NCBI GenBank assembly: GCA_024235835.1
Contig: JACKLQ010000002.1
Span: forward strand, 987,501 to 1,051,500
DNA from: Thiobacillus sp.
GTDB taxonomy: Bacteria > Pseudomonadota > Gammaproteobacteria > Burkholderiales > Thiobacillaceae
DNA: 64,000 nt
Direction of reading: 5' to 3'
Position numbers and translations under genes: made by a program. The notes below the pieces were generated by a model. The model saw nothing but the letters and a program-made list of their open reading frames with translations, was not told the origin of the DNA and did no database searches. The number at the start of each line of letters is the position of its first letter. The first letter of the stretch is position 1. Shown here one piece after another: positions 24,001-32,496 of the stretch.

Positions 24001-24747
24001 ATGCGTCGCAAACTCGTGGCCGGCAACTGGAAAATGCACGGCACCCTGGCCGAGAACGATGCCCTGCTATCTGGCATCCTGGCTGGCATGGGGGGCGTGA
24101 AGGCCGACATGGCGGTTTGCGTGCCCTTCCCCTATCTGGCCCAGGTCCAGGCCAAGCTGTCCGGCAGTGCGGTCGCCTGGGGAGCCCAAAACATGAGCCA
24201 GCATGCCAAGGGTGCCTACACCGGTGAGGTGTCCGCCCCCATGCTCAAGGACTTCGGCTGCGCCTACGTCATCGTCGGCCACTCCGAGCGCCGCGCCCTT
24301 TACGGCGAGAGCGACGAGGTGGTGGCCGAGAAATTCGCCGCGGCCCAGTCCGCCGGCCTGACTCCCATCCTTTGCGTGGGCGAGACCCTGGACGAGCGGG
24401 AAAATGGCGTCACCGAGCAGGTGGTTGGGCGCCAACTGGATGCAGTTGTTGCCAAGAGCGGTGTGGCTGCCCTGGCCAAGGCCGTGGTGGCCTACGAGCC
24501 CGTGTGGGCCATTGGCACCGGCAAGACCGCCACCCCCGAGCAGGCACAGGCCGTGCACGCCTTCATCCGCGGCAAGATTCGTGCCTTGGACGCCGCCGTG
24601 GCGGAGGGTCTCGTCATCCAGTACGGTGGCAGCATGAAGCCGGGGAATGCTGCGGAATTGATGGGCCAGCCCGATATTGATGGCGGCCTCATTGGTGGCG
24701 CCTCCCTGAACCCCGAAGAGTTCCTGGCCATCTGCCGGGCCGGCTGA
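24001..24747 (+). CDS. tpiA: Triosephosphate isomerase
   Basis: Interconverts dihydroxyacetone phosphate and glyceraldehyde-3-phosphate in glycolysis and gluconeogenesis. The 248-aa barrel shows catalytic Lys in GNWKMHG, His in VIVGHSERR, Glu in AYEPVWAIGTGKTA and the phosphate loop YGGSMKPGNA. The start ATG is preceded by AGGAGG. secG follows 21 nt later, a conserved pairing. Confidence 0.98.
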   Translation: MRRKLVAGNWKMHGTLAENDALLSGILAGMGGVKADMAVCVPFPYLAQVQAKLSGSAVAWGAQNMSQHAKGAYTGEVSAPMLKDFGCAYVIVGHSERRALYGESDEVVAEKFAAAQSAGLTPILCVGETLDERENGVTEQVVGRQLDAVVAKSGVAALAKAVVAYEPVWAIGTGKTATPEQAQAVHAFIRGKIRALDAAVAEGLVIQYGGSMKPGNAAELMGQPDIDGGLIGGASLNPEEFLAICRAG

Positions 24748-24768
24748 GGCAAAAATTAAGGAAAGAAA

Positions 24769-25107
24769 ATGGAATTCATCGTCTGGGTCCTTCATCTGCT
24801 GGTGGCTGCCAGCGTAGTGGGACTTGTATTGCTGCAGCACGGCAAGGGTGCAGACATGGGTGCTGCCTTCGGCAGCGGATCCTCTGGCAGCCTGTTCGGC
24901 GCCAGCGGCTCCGCCAACTTCCTGTCCCGGACCACGGCCCTCCTGGCTACGGTGTTCTTCATCACCAGCCTGGGCTTGGCTTATTTTTCCGGCACCAGGC
25001 ACAAGGTGGAACAGCCCTTGAACGTGCCCGCCGCGCCTGCAGTACCCCAGCAAGCGCCTGCGGCACCCGCGGGTGGAGTGGACAAATCGGGAGACATTCC
25101 CAAGTAA
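24769..25107 (+). CDS. secG: Protein translocase subunit SecG
   Basis: Auxiliary subunit of the SecYEG channel (112 aa). Two hydrophobic helices (about residues 3-22 and 56-75) flank the conserved cytosolic loop with QHGKGADMGAAFGSGSSGSL. The C-terminal tail is rich in Ala and Pro, common in this family. AAGGAAAG lies just before the ATG. tRNA-Leu(GAG) follows within 37 nt, as in E. coli (secG-leuU), and is probably processed from the same transcript. Confidence 0.96.
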   Translation: MEFIVWVLHLLVAASVVGLVLLQHGKGADMGAAFGSGSSGSLFGASGSANFLSRTTALLATVFFITSLGLAYFSGTRHKVEQPLNVPAAPAVPQQAPAAPAGGVDKSGDIPK

Positions 25108-25143
25108 TACATGTCGGGCACACCTATTTGGGTGTCCGATCAT

Positions 25144-25228
25144 GCCGACGTGGTGAAATTGGTAGACACGCTGTCTTGAGGGGGCAGTGACGAAAGTCGT
25201 GCGAGTTCGAGTCTCGCCGTCGGCACCA
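25144..25228 (+). tRNA. tRNA-Leu (anticodon GAG)
   Basis: An 85-nt class II tRNA with a 7-bp acceptor stem GCCGACG/CGTCGGC, anticodon loop TTGAGGG, a long variable arm and an encoded CCA. It reads CUC and CUU. It lies directly after secG. Confidence 0.97.
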
Positions 25229-25237
25229 GTACAACTT

Positions 25238-25276
25238 AGCAAGCATTTGCAGCAAGCATTTGCAGCAAGCATCTGC
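25238..25276 (+). repeat. Three tandem 13-nt repeats after tRNA-Leu
   Basis: AGCAAGCATTTGC occurs at 25238-25250 and 25251-25263, and with one change (C for T) at 25264-25276. It lies between the tRNA 3' end and its terminator, so copy number may vary without harm. Confidence 0.85.
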
Positions 25277-25283
25277 AAACAGC

Positions 25284-25318
25284 TTTAAAGCCTGCTTTTT
25301 AGCGGGCTTTGTTTTTTC
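25284..25318 (+). terminator. Intrinsic terminator of the tpiA-secG-tRNA unit
   Basis: A stem AAAGCCTGC/GCGGGCTTT (one G-T pair) with a short T-rich loop is followed by GTTTTTT. It ends the transcript after tRNA-Leu and the tandem repeats. Confidence 0.8.
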
Positions 25319-25688
25319 TGCCGCACCTTCTGGTGCCTGCACTGATATGGCTGTATTTGTTTTTTTCCCCGGCGAACACCGGGAAATGCATGTGTTGTCA
25401 TATTTCTTTCATAGGCTTTTCTCGCTGGAATCTCAGTGGGAGCTTGCCTTTGTCCATCCACTCAGTGTTTTGTCCCGTGCTCATACTTCAATTGGGGCGC
25501 ATCGCGATTAAGAATAGTGGCGGAGCCAGGGTCGCTGGAACAGTAGCTCCGGCTCGCCTGAACCTTGTCCTGGCGCTGGGATGTGCGTTCTCCCAGCAGC
25601 GTGCCCTATTGGGAAACAGCATGGGGTTCGTCGATCGGGGTCAGCAGGCCCAGCAATCCACCCGGGCATTCGAAAAGTTCCTCACCTG
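25319..25688 (+). other. Intergenic region before the GGDEF-EAL gene
   Basis: About 370 nt with no recognised gene. It is more AT-rich at its left end, including a TTTGTTTTTTTCC stretch. A 126-codon open frame (25309-25689) ends in TGATG at the next gene, but it lacks a ribosome site and family resemblance and I do not call it. A promoter for the following gene is expected here; I could not fix one. Confidence 0.5.
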
Positions 25689-27512
25689 ATGGATCCGCAA
25701 GCAAAAAATCGCCCACCCATGACAGGTCCGGACCGTCTTGGGCCCCCTCCATTCCAGGGAGGGCAGGGGCTAAGGCTGGAAAGCCCGGTCGTTGCCCAGT
25801 TGATGCGTTCGGTGCCGTCCATCCGGGACTCAGCCGGCTGCCTGGAAGCCTTGGCAAGGTTCCACGCCGAGACCTGGCTTTGGGCACTGCCTGTAGTCGA
25901 CCAGGAAAATCGGCCTGTGGCACTGATCGACCGGGCCAGCTTCGTTGAGTTTCTGAGCAGGCTCTATTCCAGGGATCTGTTTGGCAAGAGCAGGCTGGAA
26001 GACCTGCGAAAAACCAGACCGGAGGTGTTTGGTGGTGGAGCGCCGGTGGTCGTGGACGAGCAAACCAGTGTTGACGATGTGGCGCGGATCATCGTGGGCG
26101 AGGGCATGCGCCACATGGTGAGCGGGTTCATCGTGACCCGGGGAGGGCGCTACGCAGGTATCGCCAGCGGCAACGACCTGCTGGAGGAGATCACGCAACG
26201 CAAGCAGGCCGATCTCTATTACCTGGCCCATTACGATTCCCTTACGCAAATTCCCAATCGCATGCTGTTCACGGACCGCCTCAACCAGGCATGCCGGGAA
26301 GCCCAGCGCAGCGGTGCGGAGTTGGGGCTGATGTTCATCGACGTGGACCGCTTCAAGCAAATCAACGACTCCATGGGCCACGGCGTGGGGGATCTGTTGC
26401 TGCAGGGCGTGGTGAAGCGCCTGCAAGCCTGCATACGCGACTGCGACACCCTGGCCCGCCTGGGTGGGGATGAATTCGCGGTCCTGGTGGATGGGCTGCG
26501 CACGGTGGACGACATCGAAATTCTGGCGCGCCGTTTCATGGAAGCCATGCGGAAGCCCTTCACGATCCTGGATCGAGAAATTCGGGTCACTTTGAGCATT
26601 GGCATAGCGCTGTTTCCCCGAGACGATCGGGACGTGGGGGTGCTGCTCAGCAAGGCCGACGCTGCCATGTATGACGCAAAACTGAATGGCCGCAACGGTT
26701 TCCGCCGCTTTGAACCCGGCATGACCACCTATTCCCAGGAACGTCTTCAACTGGAGACGGATCTCAAGCGTGCCTTGGAGAACAAGGAGTTCTTTCTGGC
26801 GTACCAACCCCAAGTCAGCCTGCGTGACGGCCGGGTCGTGGGCGTGGAAGCCTTGGTGCGGTGGCTGCACCCACAGCGTGGCGTGTTGTCGCCGGGTGCG
26901 TTCATCGGTATCGCCGAGGATTCGGGCCAGATTGTGCCTATTGGGGAATGGGTGCTGGCTGAGGCCTGTCTGCAGCAGCGGGCCTGGCGGGACCAGGGGC
27001 TGCCACCGATGCGCATGTCGGTAAACATCTCGCCGCTTCAGTTCAGGCAGCCAAATTTCACCACCCGGGTAAGGGAATTGCTGGGTAACAACTGTGCTGA
27101 CTACAGCATGCTGGAACTGGAATTGACCGAGGGCATGGTGATGAGTGACGCGACCCACGTCATGGAAACCCTTCAGGCGCTCCAGACACTAGGCGTGCAT
27201 CTGGCGCTGGACGACTTCGGTACCGGGTTTTCCAGCCTGGGCTATCTGCAGCGTTTTCCCATCCATCGGCTGAAGATCGATCAGTCCTTTGTGCGGGAGG
27301 TGGATCGCATGCCGGTCAATGCGTCCATCATCCGCGCCATCGTGGCCTTGGCTCGCAGTCTTTCCATGGAAGTCGTGGCGGAAGGGGTGGAAAGCGACGC
27401 TGAGCTTGCCTTCGTGCGAAGCGTGGATTGCGATGAGTCACAAGGCTATTTTCATGCGCGGCCCATGTCTCCACAGCAGTTTGTTGAATGGATCCACGCC
27501 CGATCTCCTTGA
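25689..27512 (+). CDS. CBS-GGDEF-EAL cyclic-di-GMP enzyme
   Basis: A 607-aa cytosolic protein with about 150 N-terminal residues resembling a CBS-domain pair (ALPVVDQENRPVALIDR and MVSGFIVTRGGRYAGIASG), then GGDEF, then EAL. The diguanylate cyclase has an intact LGGDEF and an RDCD inhibitory site five residues before it. The phosphodiesterase keeps EAL, ELTEG, DDFGTGFSSL, KIDQSF and AEGVE. Both activities are therefore possible, with the CBS pair perhaps sensing nucleotides. There is no transmembrane segment. I start at ATG 25689; a longer reading from 25581 adds sequence unlike the family. Neither start has a clear ribosome site. Confidence 0.87.
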   Translation: MDPQAKNRPPMTGPDRLGPPPFQGGQGLRLESPVVAQLMRSVPSIRDSAGCLEALARFHAETWLWALPVVDQENRPVALIDRASFVEFLSRLYSRDLFGKSRLEDLRKTRPEVFGGGAPVVVDEQTSVDDVARIIVGEGMRHMVSGFIVTRGGRYAGIASGNDLLEEITQRKQADLYYLAHYDSLTQIPNRMLFTDRLNQACREAQRSGAELGLMFIDVDRFKQINDSMGHGVGDLLLQGVVKRLQACIRDCDTLARLGGDEFAVLVDGLRTVDDIEILARRFMEAMRKPFTILDREIRVTLSIGIALFPRDDRDVGVLLSKADAAMYDAKLNGRNGFRRFEPGMTTYSQERLQLETDLKRALENKEFFLAYQPQVSLRDGRVVGVEALVRWLHPQRGVLSPGAFIGIAEDSGQIVPIGEWVLAEACLQQRAWRDQGLPPMRMSVNISPLQFRQPNFTTRVRELLGNNCADYSMLELELTEGMVMSDATHVMETLQALQTLGVHLALDDFGTGFSSLGYLQRFPIHRLKIDQSFVREVDRMPVNASIIRAIVALARSLSMEVVAEGVESDAELAFVRSVDCDESQGYFHARPMSPQQFVEWIHARSP

Positions 27513-27640
27513 ATCAAGGACGGCAACCGATGGCCGGACACGAAACAATAGGGCAGGGAGATGACATCAAATTTCCTTATCGCCCCCTTAATAAATTTAT
27601 TAAGCCATTGATGTATATGGGTTTTTTGGAATTGCTTTCC

Positions 27641-27670
27641 TTGACAGCTTTTCCGCTTACCCCCTAAACT
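27641..27670 (+). promoter_or_regulatory. Strong sigma70-type promoter of the nuo operon
   Basis: Consensus TTGACA at 27641-27646, an 18-nt spacer and TAAACT at 27665-27670. The leader to nuoA is about 60 nt and includes a small GCGC-TTCG-GCGC hairpin. The sequence just upstream is AT-rich (27570-27640), which could act as an UP element. Confidence 0.72.
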
Positions 27671-27737
27671 CGCGCCTTTCCTGCTGCGCTTCGGCGCGGT
27701 CTAGTGGCTCAGCCGATCGGACGCAACGCGCGAAAAA

Positions 27738-28094
27738 ATGCTCGAAAATTATTTTCCGGTTCTGATGTTCATACTGGTGGGGCTGGCAATAGGCGTGGTT
27801 CCCATGCTGGCGGGGTGGCTACTGGCCCCCAATCGTCCAGATGCGGAAAAGCTTTCCCCCTACGAGTGCGGTTTCGAGGCCTTCGAGGACGCGCGCATGA
27901 AGTTCGACGTGCGCTACTACCTGGTGGCCATCCTGTTCATCCTGTTCGACCTGGAGATCGCCTTCCTTTTCCCCTGGGCCGTGGTGCTGGAGGAAATCGG
28001 CTTGTTCGGTTTCGTCGCCATGGTGATCTTCCTGGGCATCCTCGTGGTGGGCTTCGTCTACGAGTGGATGAAGGGAGCGCTGGATTGGGAGTAA
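27738..28094 (+). CDS. nuoA: NADH-quinone oxidoreductase subunit A
   Basis: Membrane subunit of Complex I (118 aa) with three hydrophobic helices. The loop between helices 1 and 2 has the conserved KLSPYECGFEAFEDARMKFD. It opens a complete 14-gene nuo operon in the order A-N with separate C and D genes, as in Alpha- and Betaproteobacteria. The gap to nuoB is 118 nt. Confidence 0.96.
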   Translation: MLENYFPVLMFILVGLAIGVVPMLAGWLLAPNRPDAEKLSPYECGFEAFEDARMKFDVRYYLVAILFILFDLEIAFLFPWAVVLEEIGLFGFVAMVIFLGILVVGFVYEWMKGALDWE

Positions 28095-28132
28095 GGCTTT
28101 GGAACCGTTGGGCGAAGCGCTCCGTGCTTGCA

Positions 28133-28216
28133 ATGGGGATCGAACCGGTGCAAAGGCCTGCCTGCGAAATGATGCGGGTGGGTATGGAATTGGCTTGTCG
28201 GAGCGGGCGTAAATGA
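28133..28216 (+). other. 27-codon open frame bridging nuoA and nuoB
   Basis: An ATG at 28133 opens 27 codons whose TGA overlaps the nuoB start (ATGA). It has no ribosome site, and its frame stays open upstream into nuoA, so it may be a chance frame. It is listed because other nuo spacers show the same stop-to-start bridging. Confidence 0.25.
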
Positions 28217-28689
28217 GCATCGAAGGCATCCTGGAAAAAGGCTTTGTCACCACCACTGTGGACGCGGTGGTGAACTACACCCGTACCGGCTCTCTGTGGC
28301 CCATGACCTTTGGCCTGGCCTGTTGCGCCATCGAGATGATGCAGGCGGGCGCCTCCCGCTATGACCTGGACCGTTTCGGCATCGTTTTCCGTCCGAGCCC
28401 TCGCCAGTCGGACCTGATGATCGTGGCTGGCACCCTCTGCAACAAGATGGCCCCGGCCCTGCGCAAGGTATATGACCAGATGGCCGAGCCCCGATGGGTC
28501 ATCTCCATGGGGTCCTGCGCCAATGGTGGTGGCTATTACCACTATTCCTATTCCGTCGTGCGTGGTTGCGACCGCATCGTGCCCGTGGACATCTATGTCC
28601 CCGGTTGCCCGCCCACCGCGGAGGCGCTGCTTTATGGGCTGGTGCAGTTGCAGAAGAAAATCCGGCGTACCAGCACCATCGCGCGCTGA
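28213..28689 (+). CDS. nuoB: NADH-quinone oxidoreductase subunit B
   Basis: Carries the terminal 4Fe-4S cluster N2 that hands electrons to quinone (158 aa). Cluster ligands lie in FGLACCAIEM, MGSCANGGG and YVPGCPPTAEALLYG. It begins MSIEGILEKGFVTTT, typical of Betaproteobacteria. nuoC follows 15 nt later. Confidence 0.98.
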   Translation: MSIEGILEKGFVTTTVDAVVNYTRTGSLWPMTFGLACCAIEMMQAGASRYDLDRFGIVFRPSPRQSDLMIVAGTLCNKMAPALRKVYDQMAEPRWVISMGSCANGGGYYHYSYSVVRGCDRIVPVDIYVPGCPPTAEALLYGLVQLQKKIRRTSTIAR

Positions 28690-28704
28690 TAAAGGACTTA
28701 TGAC

Positions 28705-29322
28705 ATGCCGTTGACCCCGGAAGCCCTGTTCGCGCGCCTTGAGGAGACCCTGGGGGATGATCTCCTCAAGGCCAACCTGGCCCTCGGAGAGGTAACCCTG
28801 GAAGTGGCCCAGGAAAACTGGGTGGACGTGTGTACGCGCCTGCGGGACGAACCCGGCCTGGGGTTCGATACCCTTATCGACCTGTGCGGCGTGGACTTCT
28901 CCGCCTACAAGGAGGGGGCGTGGGGCGGTCGCCGCTTCGCCGTGGTGGCGCACCTGCTTTCCGTGAAGAAGAATCAGCGCGTGCGGGTGCGCGCCTTTTG
29001 CACCGATGACGACCTCCCCGTGGTGGGCTCCCTGGTGGATGTCTGGCCCGCGGTGAACTGGTTCGAGCGGGAGGCTTTCGACCTGTTCGGCATCGTCTTC
29101 GATGGGCACCCGGATCTGCGTCGCATCCTTACCGACTATGGCTTCATCGGCCACCCGTTCCGCAAGGACTTTCCCCTCTCCGGCCATGTGGAGATGCGCT
29201 ACGATCCTGACCTCAAGCGGGTGGTCTATCAGCCTGTCACCGTGGAGCCCCGGGAGATCACGCCCCGCATCCTGCGCGAGGAAAACTACGGCGACACCAA
29301 CGTGGAGAGCAGCCGTGGCTGA
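28705..29322 (+). CDS. nuoC: NADH-quinone oxidoreductase subunit C
   Basis: Peripheral-arm subunit of Complex I (205 aa, 30-kDa family). The signature EREAFDLFGIVFDGHPDLRRILTDY is recognisable from its start at about residue 121. AAAGGA lies upstream of the ATG. The stop lies inside the start of nuoD (8-nt overlap), so C and D are coupled rather than fused as in E. coli. Confidence 0.97.
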   Translation: MPLTPEALFARLEETLGDDLLKANLALGEVTLEVAQENWVDVCTRLRDEPGLGFDTLIDLCGVDFSAYKEGAWGGRRFAVVAHLLSVKKNQRVRVRAFCTDDDLPVVGSLVDVWPAVNWFEREAFDLFGIVFDGHPDLRRILTDYGFIGHPFRKDFPLSGHVEMRYDPDLKRVVYQPVTVEPREITPRILREENYGDTNVESSRG

Positions 29323-30580
29323 GATCCGCAATTACACCCTGAACTTCGGACCGCAACACCCCGCTGCCCATGGCGTATTGCGCCTGGTGCTGGAACTTGA
29401 TGGCGAGGTCATCGAGCGGGCCGATCCCCATGTCGGCCTGCTGCATCGCGGCACCGAGAAGTTGGCCGAACACAAGACTTTCCTCCAGTGCGTACCCTAC
29501 ATGGACCGCCTGGACTACATGTCCATGATGCAGAACGAGCATGCCTACTGCATGGCCATCGAGAAGTTGCTGCGGTTGCCGGTGCCGGAGCGGGCCCAGT
29601 ACATCCGCGTGATGTTCGACGAGATCACCCGTATCCTGAACCACCTGCTGTGGCTGGGTACCCACGCCCTGGACGTGGGCGCCATGACTGTCTTCCTGTA
29701 TGCCTTCCGTGAGCGGGAGGATCTCATGGACGTGTACGAGGCCGTGTCCGGCGCCCGCATGCACGCGGCCTACTATCGGCCTGGCGGCGTGTATCGCGAC
29801 CTGCCGGACAGTATGCCCCAGTACGCCGCCCAGCACACCCGCAATGCCGCCGCCATGGCGGATATGAACGCCAACCGCCAGGGCTCCGTACTGGATTTCA
29901 TCGAGGACTTCACCCGCCGTTTCCCCAGGTATGTGGACGAGTACGAGACCCTGCTCACGGATAACCGCATCTGGAAGCAGCGTACCGTGGGCATCGGCGT
30001 GCTGGACCCGGACCGGGCCAAGGCCCTGGGTTGCACCGGCCCCATGGTGCGGGGTTCCGGCATTGCCTGGGATTTGCGCAAGATGCAGCCCTATGCCGCC
30101 TACGAGCATATGGACTTCGAGATCCCCGTGGGCCGCAACGGCGACTGCTACGACCGTTACCTGGTGCGCATGGAGGAGATGCGCCAGTCCAACCGCATCA
30201 TCAAGCAGTGCGTGGACTGGTTGCGCAAGGATGAAGCCAAAGGAGCGGGTCCTGTGATCACCGACAACCACAAGGTGGCGCCGCCTTCCCGAGAGGCCAT
30301 GAAGTCCAACATGGAAGAGCTTATCCACCATTTCAAGCTCTTCACCGAGGGCATGCACGTGCCCGAGGGCGAGGCCTACGCGGCGGTGGAGCACTCCAAG
30401 GGCGAGTTCGGCGTGTATCTGGTGTCGGATGGCGCCAACAAGCCTTACCGCCTCAAGCTGCGCGCCCCCGGCTTCTCCCACCTCGCCGCCATGGATGAAC
30501 TCTCCCGCGGCCACATGATCGCCGACGCGGTGGCCATCATCGGCACCCTAGACATCGTCTTCGGCGACATCGACCGCTGA
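29315..30580 (+). CDS. nuoD: NADH-quinone oxidoreductase subunit D
   Basis: The 49-kDa subunit (421 aa) lining the quinone pocket with NuoB. It begins VAEIRNYTLNFGPQHPAAHG; HRGTEKLAEHKT and RGSGIAWDLR are conserved. The GTG start at 29315 overlaps nuoC by 8 nt. Longer readings would extend deep into nuoC in another frame and were rejected. nuoE follows 15 nt later. Confidence 0.97.
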   Translation: MAEIRNYTLNFGPQHPAAHGVLRLVLELDGEVIERADPHVGLLHRGTEKLAEHKTFLQCVPYMDRLDYMSMMQNEHAYCMAIEKLLRLPVPERAQYIRVMFDEITRILNHLLWLGTHALDVGAMTVFLYAFREREDLMDVYEAVSGARMHAAYYRPGGVYRDLPDSMPQYAAQHTRNAAAMADMNANRQGSVLDFIEDFTRRFPRYVDEYETLLTDNRIWKQRTVGIGVLDPDRAKALGCTGPMVRGSGIAWDLRKMQPYAAYEHMDFEIPVGRNGDCYDRYLVRMEEMRQSNRIIKQCVDWLRKDEAKGAGPVITDNHKVAPPSREAMKSNMEELIHHFKLFTEGMHVPEGEAYAAVEHSKGEFGVYLVSDGANKPYRLKLRAPGFSHLAAMDELSRGHMIADAVAIIGTLDIVFGDIDR

Positions 30581-30595
30581 CCCCAGAACCCGACC

Positions 30596-31069
30596 ATGCT
30601 GACTGCTGAATCCCTCGCCCAGATCGACAAGGAATGCGCCAAATACCCGGCTGACCAGAAGCAGTCGGCGGTGATGGGCGCCCTGCGCATCGCCCAGACC
30701 GAACTGGGCTGGCTGTCCAGGGACACCATCGCCTACGTGGCCGACTACCTGGACATGCCCGCCATCGCCGTGTACGAGGTGGCCACGTTCTACAACATGT
30801 ATGACCTGGAGCCTGTGGGTCGCAACAAGGTGACCCTGTGCACCAACCTGCCCTGCCAGCTGCAGGGGGCGGACAAGATTGCCGAGCGCATGCAGGCCAA
30901 GCTGGGCATCGGCTTCGGCGAGACCACGGCGGACGGGCGCTACACCCTGAAGGAAGGCGAGTGCATGGGCACTTGCGGCCACGGCCCCCTGTGCCTGCAC
31001 AACAACCACAAGATGCACACCCATCTGACCCCCGAGTCGGTGGAAAAACTCCTGGATGACATGAAATGA
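30596..31069 (+). CDS. nuoE: NADH-quinone oxidoreductase subunit E
   Basis: The 24-kDa thioredoxin-like subunit (157 aa) that binds a 2Fe-2S cluster in the NADH dehydrogenase module. Ligands are in CTNLPC and the later GECMGTCGHGP. The ATG at 30596 has only a weak ribosome site. A 139-nt repeat-derived spacer separates it from nuoF. Confidence 0.96.
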   Translation: MLTAESLAQIDKECAKYPADQKQSAVMGALRIAQTELGWLSRDTIAYVADYLDMPAIAVYEVATFYNMYDLEPVGRNKVTLCTNLPCQLQGADKIAERMQAKLGIGFGETTADGRYTLKEGECMGTCGHGPLCLHNNHKMHTHLTPESVEKLLDDMK

Positions 31070-31071
31070 GC

Positions 31072-31212
31072 ATGACGCGGAGCCGCCTCAAGTCAGGTCT
31101 TAACCCCCTTGGGGGGTGTGCTTGTATCTACAAGCACGGGGGCCGAGTAAATGCCCTCGGGGGGCGGGCTTGCGTGTTCGTTCCTGCATGCAAGCGCGGG
31201 GATGGTCTATGA
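31072..31212 (+). repeat. Duplicated palindromic element with a 46-codon frame bridging nuoE and nuoF
   Basis: The spacer holds two related units, each a CCCTTGGGGGG or CCCTCGGGGGG box followed by a hairpin: GTGCTTGT/ACAAGCAC near 31120-31138, and GCTTGC/GCAAGC near 31171-31196. An ATG two bases after the nuoE stop opens 46 codons, and the TGA overlaps the nuoF ATG (ATGA). The peptide repeats itself: NPLGGCACIYKHGGRV then NALGGRACVFVPACKRG. Translation is not proven. Confidence 0.5.
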
Positions 31213-32495
31213 GTTTGAACACGCCTGACACCCAGGTCTGCCTCTGGACCCTGGGCTACGACAACCCCGCCAGCCTGGCCACCTACACGGCCAACGGCGG
31301 CTACGAGGCCCTGAAGAAGATACTGGTGGAGAAGACGCCCGCCGAGCAGATCATCGAGCAGGTGAAGATCTCCGCCCTGCGGGGCCGGGGCGGCGCCGGC
31401 TTCCCCACGGGCCTGAAGTGGAGCTTCATGCCCCGCAGCTTCCCCGGGGACAAGTACGTGGTCTGCAACACGGACGAGGGCGAGCCGGGCACCTTCAAGG
31501 ACCGGGACATCGTCCAGTTCAACCCCCACCAGCTCATCGAGGGCATGGTCATCGCCGGCTACACCCTGGGGGCCAGGGCCGGCTACAACTACATCCACGG
31601 CGAGATCTTCGAGCAGTACGCCTCCTGGGAAAAAGCCCTGGATGAGGCCCGGGCCGCCGGCTTCCTGGGCAGGAACATCCTGGGCTCCGGCTGGGACTTC
31701 GACCTCCACGCCCACCACGGCTACGGCGCCTACATCTGCGGCGAGGAAACCGCCCTGCTGGAGTCCATCGAAGGCAAGAAGGGGCAGCCCCGCTTCAAGC
31801 CCCCGTTCCCCGCCAGCTTCGGCCTGTACGGCAAGCCCACCACCATCAACAACACCGAGACCCTGGCCAGCATTCCCTGGATCATGCGCCACGGCGGCCA
31901 GGCCTTCCTGGAACTGGGCAAGCCCAACAACGGCGGCTCCAAGATCTTTTCCATCTCCGGCCACGTGAACAAGCCGGGCAACTACGAGATCCCCCTGGGA
32001 ACGCCTTTCGCCGACCTCCTGGAAATGGCCGGTGGCGTGCGCGACGGGCACAAGCTGAAGGCCGTCATCCCCGGCGGTTCCTCCGCTCCCGTGTTGCCAG
32101 GCGACGTGATGATGGGCTGCACCCTGGACTTCGATGCCATCGCCAAGGCGGGCTCCATGCTGGGTTCCGGCGCGGTCATCGTCATGGACGAGACGGTGTG
32201 CATGGTGAAGGCCCTGGAGCGCCTGTCCTATTTCTACTTCGAGGAATCCTGCGGCCAGTGCACGCCCTGCCGCGAGGGCACGGGCTGGATGTACCGCATC
32301 GTGCACCGCATCGAGCACGGCAAGGGCCGGCCCGAGGATCTGGACGAGCTGGTGCGCATCGGCGGCAACATCGGCGGCCGCACCATCTGTGCCTTGGGCG
32401 ATGCCGCCGTGGGCCCGGTGGTGAGCTTCGTCAAGCACTTCCGCCAGGAATTCGAGTACCACATCGAGAACAAGCGCTGCATGGTGGGCGCCTGA
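31209..32495 (+). CDS. nuoF: NADH-quinone oxidoreductase subunit F
   Basis: NADH- and FMN-binding subunit (428 aa) with a 4Fe-4S cluster. The NADH site is RGRGGAGFPTGLKWSFMP, the FMN site lies around NTDEGEPGTFKDRDI, and the cluster motif is ESCGQCTPCREG. I start at ATG 31209, where homologous sequence begins; the longer frame from 31116 would consist of the repeat spacer. Confidence 0.97.
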   Translation: MSLNTPDTQVCLWTLGYDNPASLATYTANGGYEALKKILVEKTPAEQIIEQVKISALRGRGGAGFPTGLKWSFMPRSFPGDKYVVCNTDEGEPGTFKDRDIVQFNPHQLIEGMVIAGYTLGARAGYNYIHGEIFEQYASWEKALDEARAAGFLGRNILGSGWDFDLHAHHGYGAYICGEETALLESIEGKKGQPRFKPPFPASFGLYGKPTTINNTETLASIPWIMRHGGQAFLELGKPNNGGSKIFSISGHVNKPGNYEIPLGTPFADLLEMAGGVRDGHKLKAVIPGGSSAPVLPGDVMMGCTLDFDAIAKAGSMLGSGAVIVMDETVCMVKALERLSYFYFEESCGQCTPCREGTGWMYRIVHRIEHGKGRPEDLDELVRIGGNIGGRTICALGDAAVGPVVSFVKHFRQEFEYHIENKRCMVGA

Positions 32496-32496
32496 C

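Noticed and set aside
23844..24110. An 89-codon N-terminal extension of the PlcP-like gene
   Set aside because: It would run through the Pho box, the tpiA promoter and into tpiA, and family alignment starts at the ATG at 23843.
25309..25689. A 126-codon forward frame ending in TGATG at the GGDEF-EAL gene
   Set aside because: It starts inside the terminator, lacks a ribosome site and resembles nothing; the stop-start contact alone is not enough.
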